A DNA stretch of 64,000 nt from Plumapathes pennacea (taxonomy: Eukaryota > Cnidaria > Anthozoa > Antipatharia > Myriopathidae). Position numbers and translations under genes: made by a program. The first letter of the stretch is position 1; each line of letters opens with the position of its first letter. The stretch covers positions 3,596,001 through 3,660,000 of the forward strand of contig OZ038463.1 of assembly GCA_964036295.1 (NCBI GenBank), given 5' to 3'. Positions 43,501-64,000 of this stretch are shown here, piece by piece. The notes beneath the pieces are model-generated. The model was not told the DNA's origin. It made no database searches and worked only from the letters and a program-made list of their open reading frames with translations.

Positions 43501-46023
43501 TGTCGTTATTTCGGTCGCGCTAATGTATCGTCTGTCACTCGTCTGTTTGTCGTACGTCCGTCGGCTGTCCCTCGCTCTTGTCTGTTTGTCTTATCTCTGT
43601 CGATATTTCATCGTTTGTTTGTCGGCTCTCACTCGTCTGTTTGTCGTACGTCCATCGGCTGTCCCTCGCCCTCGTCTTTTTATCGTATTTCTGTCGTTAT
43701 TTCAGTCGCACCGATCCGGAGATGTCGCAGCTCCTCCATTCCCACATCACGCAAAGCGACGCGAAAACTGCAGCGCAAAAAGGAAGAACACGAAACAGCA
43801 AATCAAGACAGTGATAGTGAACAGCAGGACAAGAACACCGGAGTTGATGCAGAAGGCGGGGAGAACAGACATCAAGCGGATTTGATTTCAGATGAACAGG
43901 AGGAGCCCCCCTCAGCTCCTAATGAGAATGGAGGTGATTTGCGTTGGTACACAGTCTGTGTTAACAGCCGCAACAAAGTGCTCGACCTCAGCATGTTGGC
44001 GCCTTACATGAAAGTGATCTCACACGGCGGTAAGCCAGGCTTGAGTTTCTCTTACTGTTGTTGTTGTTGTTGTTGTTGCTTCGCTTGCTTGTTTATTGTT
44101 ATTTTTTGATACTCTTGTTTTCATTGTTGTTGTTGTTGTTGTTGTTTACTTGTACTTTACAGGCCGTTTCACGGGAGACCGTTCCACCATTGTCGTGATC
44201 GCTGCGTGTTACCTGCCACAGAGAAGCAACAAGAACTACGACTACCTAATGGAACAATTATTTTTGTATGTACACAATATATTCGGCTCTCTTGTTCATA
44301 CTGTGGGCGCTTATTTAGTTTTGGGACCTTGAGGGAGGCGCTTGTTAGAGACAGGGCACTTATTTTTAACTTAAAATTTTCAACATCTGATGAAAACATT
44401 GTAGTATAAAACTTTCACATTGAACTGTAGCAAAGATAAAAATTTCAACAATAATTTGCAGGTTTCCGTGGAATCTGCATGGTTCTATTTACCGTATTCC
44501 ATTTTTTCTAACGTCTGTCTGCCTGTCCGTTTGGTTTGTCACCTCAGTTACGTCATCAGTACTCTGGAACTGCTGGCCACGGACGAGGAATATTACCTGG
44601 TGTATTTTAATGCGGGAACAAATCAGAACAGGCCCACCATGACGTGGATGAGACGGTTCTATCAGCAGATAGAGAGAGGGTAAAAGGAAGATTGTAGAAG
44701 TAATAATACAAATTTTTAACTGAAACCAGGAGTAGGGAGTAATATTAGGACCTAGAGATGGAGGACGACGAAGTGGAAACAAACGTCAAATATAAGTTAT
44801 ATTTACCAGATGGAAACAGAACGAAAGAGAAAGTCTTGAACTATATAGGGAGAAGGTTTAGGAGCAGTAAGATGTGGACAGTAAGGGGATAAAAAAAGAA
44901 ATAGGCGGCACGAGGCAAAATAGGGAAGTTAAAGAACTCAAAGTTATCTGTCTAGTCCAGGAACTTCTACTTATAAGGCGTTCTTTGCAAACAGGTTAAA
45001 GAAAAGGATGCGAGCGATGTACGTGGTTCACCCGAATTTCTGGCTCAAAACCGTCACTACATTTGCCAAGCCATTCATCAGGTAAAGCGCAGATTATCAG
45101 TGAGTGCAGTGCAATGCAGTGCAAGGTAAACCACGACAGCGTTTACATTTCTTGATGGTAATCGCAGCGAGTTAACGACGGACTAACTACAGGCCGTCCC
45201 TTTGGTGTCCATAGTAACCATTCAAAACCCAATGGTGTTCAAAAGTCTTTTATCACGGGACAGCTGCGCTGCAAGAGATTCATTAAACACGAGAATCAAT
45301 GAACCACTGGATAGAGCTAGGCTCTTGAGTTGTGTTTTCAACAATTTATTGTCTTGAGCACAACCTCGAGAACAGATTTGATCATATTTCATGGAATTTG
45401 CACATTATACTTTCCTCTTTATTTTAAATTATTAATTTTGCTACATAAAAGAAATAACAATTGGACTTTCCTGTATTTCAGTTCAAACTTCTGGCGAAAG
45501 CTGCACTTTGTGCATACTTTGGATTCTCTCTCGTCGTTCGTCCCTGTGGAGTACATCTTCATCCCAGATGAGGTGATGAGGTCAGTTCATAAGTCGTCTT
45601 CGTTTTCTGCTTTCCAGCTTGGATATCCTCTTAATTCTCCTTCTGTTTGCATTTCCATGCAGTTTAGAGGCATCGACTATACATTTAATGACAAATGGTT
45701 GGAATACTAGTCCGTAGAACTGCTTTTGGTCTGTACCGAACTGGCGATAAAACGTACAATTTATTATATAGACACAAGTGCTGGGAAATGGACCACTCGT
45801 AAAATTCATAAGCGACTGCATCCGGGACGCGAGTGACGTATTTTTCATGTCGTCACTAATGAGGATATGACGTCAAGAGCGGGAAATGTGGTCTGTTTTC
45901 CAGTAAAGCACTCGTATCTGTTTGATAAAAAGAAAATTACACGGCGGCTTGAAGATAGTGTAAACTATGTTTTGTTATTGTTTCAGGACGGACCCGGATT
46001 ACAGAAGAGTTCACAATTTATGA
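40546..46023 (+). CDS. BCH-domain protein of the BNIP2/caytaxin/PRUNE2 family (8 coding exons)
   Basis: Coding exons: 40546-42379, 42996-43181, 43706-44029, 44163-44265, 44548-44679, 44995-45081, 45482-45580 and 45987-46023. They join in phase and give 933 aa. A TTTCTCTCATGAACAG acceptor precedes the start codon (near 40478). Residues 1 to about 750 are acidic, Ser/Glu-rich and mostly disordered-looking, with no domain I recognise. The C-terminal third is a BCH (CRAL-TRIO-related) domain, about 751-930: DLRWYTVCVN, YMKVISHGG, VVIAACYLP, YVISTLELL, YLVYFNAG, VVHPNFWLKT, KPFI, VPVEYIFIPDEV. In the family BCH domains bind small GTPases, RhoGAPs, lipids or kinesin light chain in the cytoplasm. 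PRUNE2's N-terminal phosphoesterase is absent. DAEWDRGD near the end of exon 1 is a weak match to the W-acidic kinesin-binding motif. The exon 2-3 region is less certain than the BCH exons. Confidence 0.88.
43255..43705 (+). repeat. Intronic minisatellite carrying acceptor-like units
   Basis: Irregular repeats of TCGTCTGTTTGTC, CGTCGGCTGTCCCTCG and TCTGTCGTTATTTC(A/G)GTCGC fill intron 2 of the BCH gene. The real 3' splice site at 43705 is the last unit. Ser/Leu/Cys-rich frames running through it are not coding. Confidence 0.75.
45757..45980 (+). mobile_element. TTATTATATAGA-type MITE in the last BCH intron
   Basis: It shares AATTTATTATATAGA, CCACTCGTAAAATTCATA and AAAATTACAC(A/G)GCGGCTTGA with 54851-55100 in the GH31 gene. 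It comes to within a few bases of the acceptor of the final exon at 45987. Confidence 0.7.
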
Positions 46024-46099
46024 AGACAATTGATTGTATACAACACTCTCCATATTAACAATTATTTACAACTATTAACAAAGGTTGGCAAAGAGAATT

Positions 46100-47412
46100 T
46101 ACAGCTCGATCAGCTGCCTATAGTGTGCGCTTCTCTAGCTCTCAATATATGAGGTCGGAAGGAGAAACAAGTTGAACGAATAATATATACATGGGCGTTA
46201 GTATGTTGTTTGTAAGTTATTTAGTCATTTAACCGGTGTCTTTGGATCAACTTCCAATCCATTAGATGGGTTTAAATTGTGGTTTCAAACGGTATTGTCG
46301 CGACGATGTTAATGTTAAACTGAGGGCGTTGCGGTCCTCTCTTTTTCACGGCTTGATCCAGTGAAATTGTCGCAGCCACTGAAGAAAACAAATGTGTGAA
46401 TAACATAATGAGAATAGAATGTCCAGTCAACTTTTGTCTGAGCAAGGTTTTACACAGTGTAAGGAATAAGGTATCGTGTTTGGCGAGAGACTAAGGCCCC
46501 ATTTTATACACTAGAGAGAATTCTCCGGGTTCGAGGCATTTGTTACCGAATTCGCGAAAGCGTTTGCACAGAGTGTTTGTGAATCTGAAGAGAAAACGAA
46601 TGCGGAATCGAAAGTGGGAATCTTAAATCCAGATGCTTTGTATCCGAAATAGTTCTCAAGTGTTGACGAGTGTAGGCGGGGTCTGTACGCATTTGATGCA
46701 GTTTGTAATACACCTAATGTAAGATAAACACACGAGCCCCATGTCTATAAACAAGGCTGAAATCGGGAATCAATGTTAACTAACAAAACCTCGTAGTTGT
46801 ATCTTAATTTAGTCCAAGGAATTTAGTCCTCGTGGCACAAAATTCGATCAAACTAATCCAGGGTCAGTCAGTCAGTTATCTGTTTTTTTGTTTTTGTTTT
46901 TGTTTTTACACCAAAAACTAAATTAAAAACGTATCAGGTGAATCTAGGGTATGCAGGCTTAGATTTTAATCAAAAACAGGTGATGCGGGGAATTAAATGT
47001 GAAGAAAAAGGAAATGAATCCAGTTCTAAGTTCATTTAGAAAGGATAGACAGACAGACTGTCGCAAGACACGGGCGAAGGAATATGAAACTACAGAGACT
47101 GTCGACTACAGATACACCAACCTCGTTCCCAGGCTCTTTCTAATACCGGGACCAGGGTAGGATTGATGTCGATTTGAAGTCACTTTATTGTAAAGCTTCG
47201 CATTTTAATTCGGCCTGCCTTTTCCTCACAAGCTTCGTCAGTGGTAATGCTACTTCTAGAGTTCTTCAAATTATGTACCGTTCCTGAATCGAAGAAAGTG
47301 TAGACGGCCGCCGGTGAGAAGTAAAATAACTTGGGGAGCCTGGGGACAACAAGCGTGACAACGCCTACTCCTGCTTCTCCGGTTGCGAGAGTGGGTATCG
47401 GCTTGCAACAAG
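46100..47412. other. Intergenic between the BCH and GH31 genes
   Basis: No gene is recognised. ACCAACCTCGTTCCCAGGCTC near 47118 resembles MITE ends. The last 130 bases before the GH31 start are GC-richer and probably include its promoter and leader, but no core element is clear. Confidence 0.4.
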
Positions 47413-63211
<15,799 letters not shown>

Positions 63212-64000
63212 CATGTCTAAAGCTAGAAATCAGGTTGCACAATCACTTTCGCGTAGAAAAATAGAATTAAAGTTACGTGTAATGAGGTAGTTTTTTTTTT
63301 TTTTTTTTTTTTTAGAGAGAGAGATAGCAGTACCTAACTATACTATGTTATCATTTCTATTAAATCTGCATTGTTTTCTGGTCGTGGTATAATTTCAGTA
63401 TTGCATTCACACATGCATCCAGGCACAGGCACGGGCCCCGCCCGACCGGGCACTGCTGATAAATTCCTTGAGTTGCTTTTTCTCGTTTTGGTGGGTTAGC
63501 ACTCGTTCCGGCACATGTTGGTCAACATCCACGCCTCGTTTATAGCTGAGCTCACGCTGAGGACCAATAAGAACGAAGAGAAAAGACGTGATCTCCTTCT
63601 GAACCGTGTGAACGAGTTCAAAGCGGATGTTATTAAAACGAGGAATGGAGAACGAGATCAAAGAAGCCGACAGAGCTAAAGTTCGTAGGGTTAGGTTCCC
63701 CGTTTTAGTAAGATCCAGTGCGAACCCGTTTTGGTGAGGGTCGAACTAATGATATGCGGCTTGGCCACCCCGAGAAAGCCCAGGGCCCATTTACGAAATG
63801 TTTAGCTAAGTTCTGGGCTCTGTGCGATTTTCCGATAAACTGCCGAGCGCCGATCGTGTTCGGAAAATTGTCGGAACAGGGGCACAGTGTTCATGCTTAA
63901 ACGAAGTGATAACTGTGGCGTTAATTGAATTTAAAATTTTACAAACAAACACTTGAAGAAGATCGATATGGTAGGTTACTCTTTTCGTGATCGATTTTGT
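63212..64000. other. 3' flank of the GH31 gene
   Basis: ATTAAA at 63266-63271 may serve as the poly(A) signal. A T run is at 63290-63312. About 63407-63661 is open on the minus strand (LIGPQRELSYKRGVDVDQHV) but I do not recognise it. No further gene is supported. Confidence 0.4.

Noticed and set aside
43309-43720. Ser/Leu/Cys-rich membrane-like frame upstream of the BCH exon
   Set aside because: It is an intronic minisatellite; only the part after the acceptor at 43705 is coding.

Overview
The window reads as one stretch of an intron-rich, AT-rich animal genome, most likely an anthozoan cnidarian (coral or sea anemone). This is an inference. It rests on compact GT-AG genes with many small exons, tandem Ly6/uPAR-type genes, and a repeat mix of BEL/Pao LTR element, KDZ-type transposase, hAT remnant, SWIM-type Cys-rich pseudogene and dozens of hairpin MITEs. 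There are no bacterial-style operons, no CRISPR array, and I recognised no tRNA or rRNA gene.

Layout. 1-5 kb holds no gene: a 989-bp foldback transposon with a perfect 11-bp target duplication and a 101-bp satellite array. From 4.1 to 36.1 kb lies a minus-strand Ly6/uPAR locus. Two intact two-exon genes (8.49-9.23 kb and 29.32-30.03 kb) share signal peptide, splice phase, GPI-type tail, poly(A) signal and promoter. At least three broken relatives lie at 4.12, 32.46 and 35.91 kb. Transposons fill the space between: a SWIM-type pseudogene (5.25-5.86 kb); a 6.57-kb minus-strand BEL/Pao element with both LTRs, a tRNA-Tyr primer site and a polypurine tract (10.43-17.00 kb), itself invaded by a 250-bp foldback and by a KDZ-like transposase fragment; a hAT remnant (20.58-21.38 kb); an F-box exon cut by a MITE (23.5 kb); and a LINE 3' end (26.5-27.0 kb).

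36-64 kb is the ordinary gene part, on the plus strand. A CpG-richer segment with an ETS-type site near 38.0 kb is the likely promoter of a BCH-domain gene of the BNIP2/caytaxin/PRUNE2 family (8 coding exons, 40546-46023, 933 aa: long acidic novel N-terminus, C-terminal BCH domain). It is followed by a 24-coding-exon GH31 alpha-glucosidase of the maltase-glucoamylase/acid alpha-glucosidase type (47413-63211, 942 aa) with signal peptide, one P-type trefoil, nucleophile and acid/base aspartates, and an unusual hydrophobic C-terminus. All exon phases of both models join without a frame break, which supports the structures. Introns of both genes are loaded with MITEs and minisatellites.

Functionally the genes are unrelated: putative GPI-anchored surface proteins, a lipid-binding-type scaffold protein and a secreted or lysosomal glycosidase. 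The most unusual material is structural: foldback elements with exact target duplications, a satellite whose every monomer is a hairpin, nested transposons with diagnostic termini, and repeats placed at splice sites.
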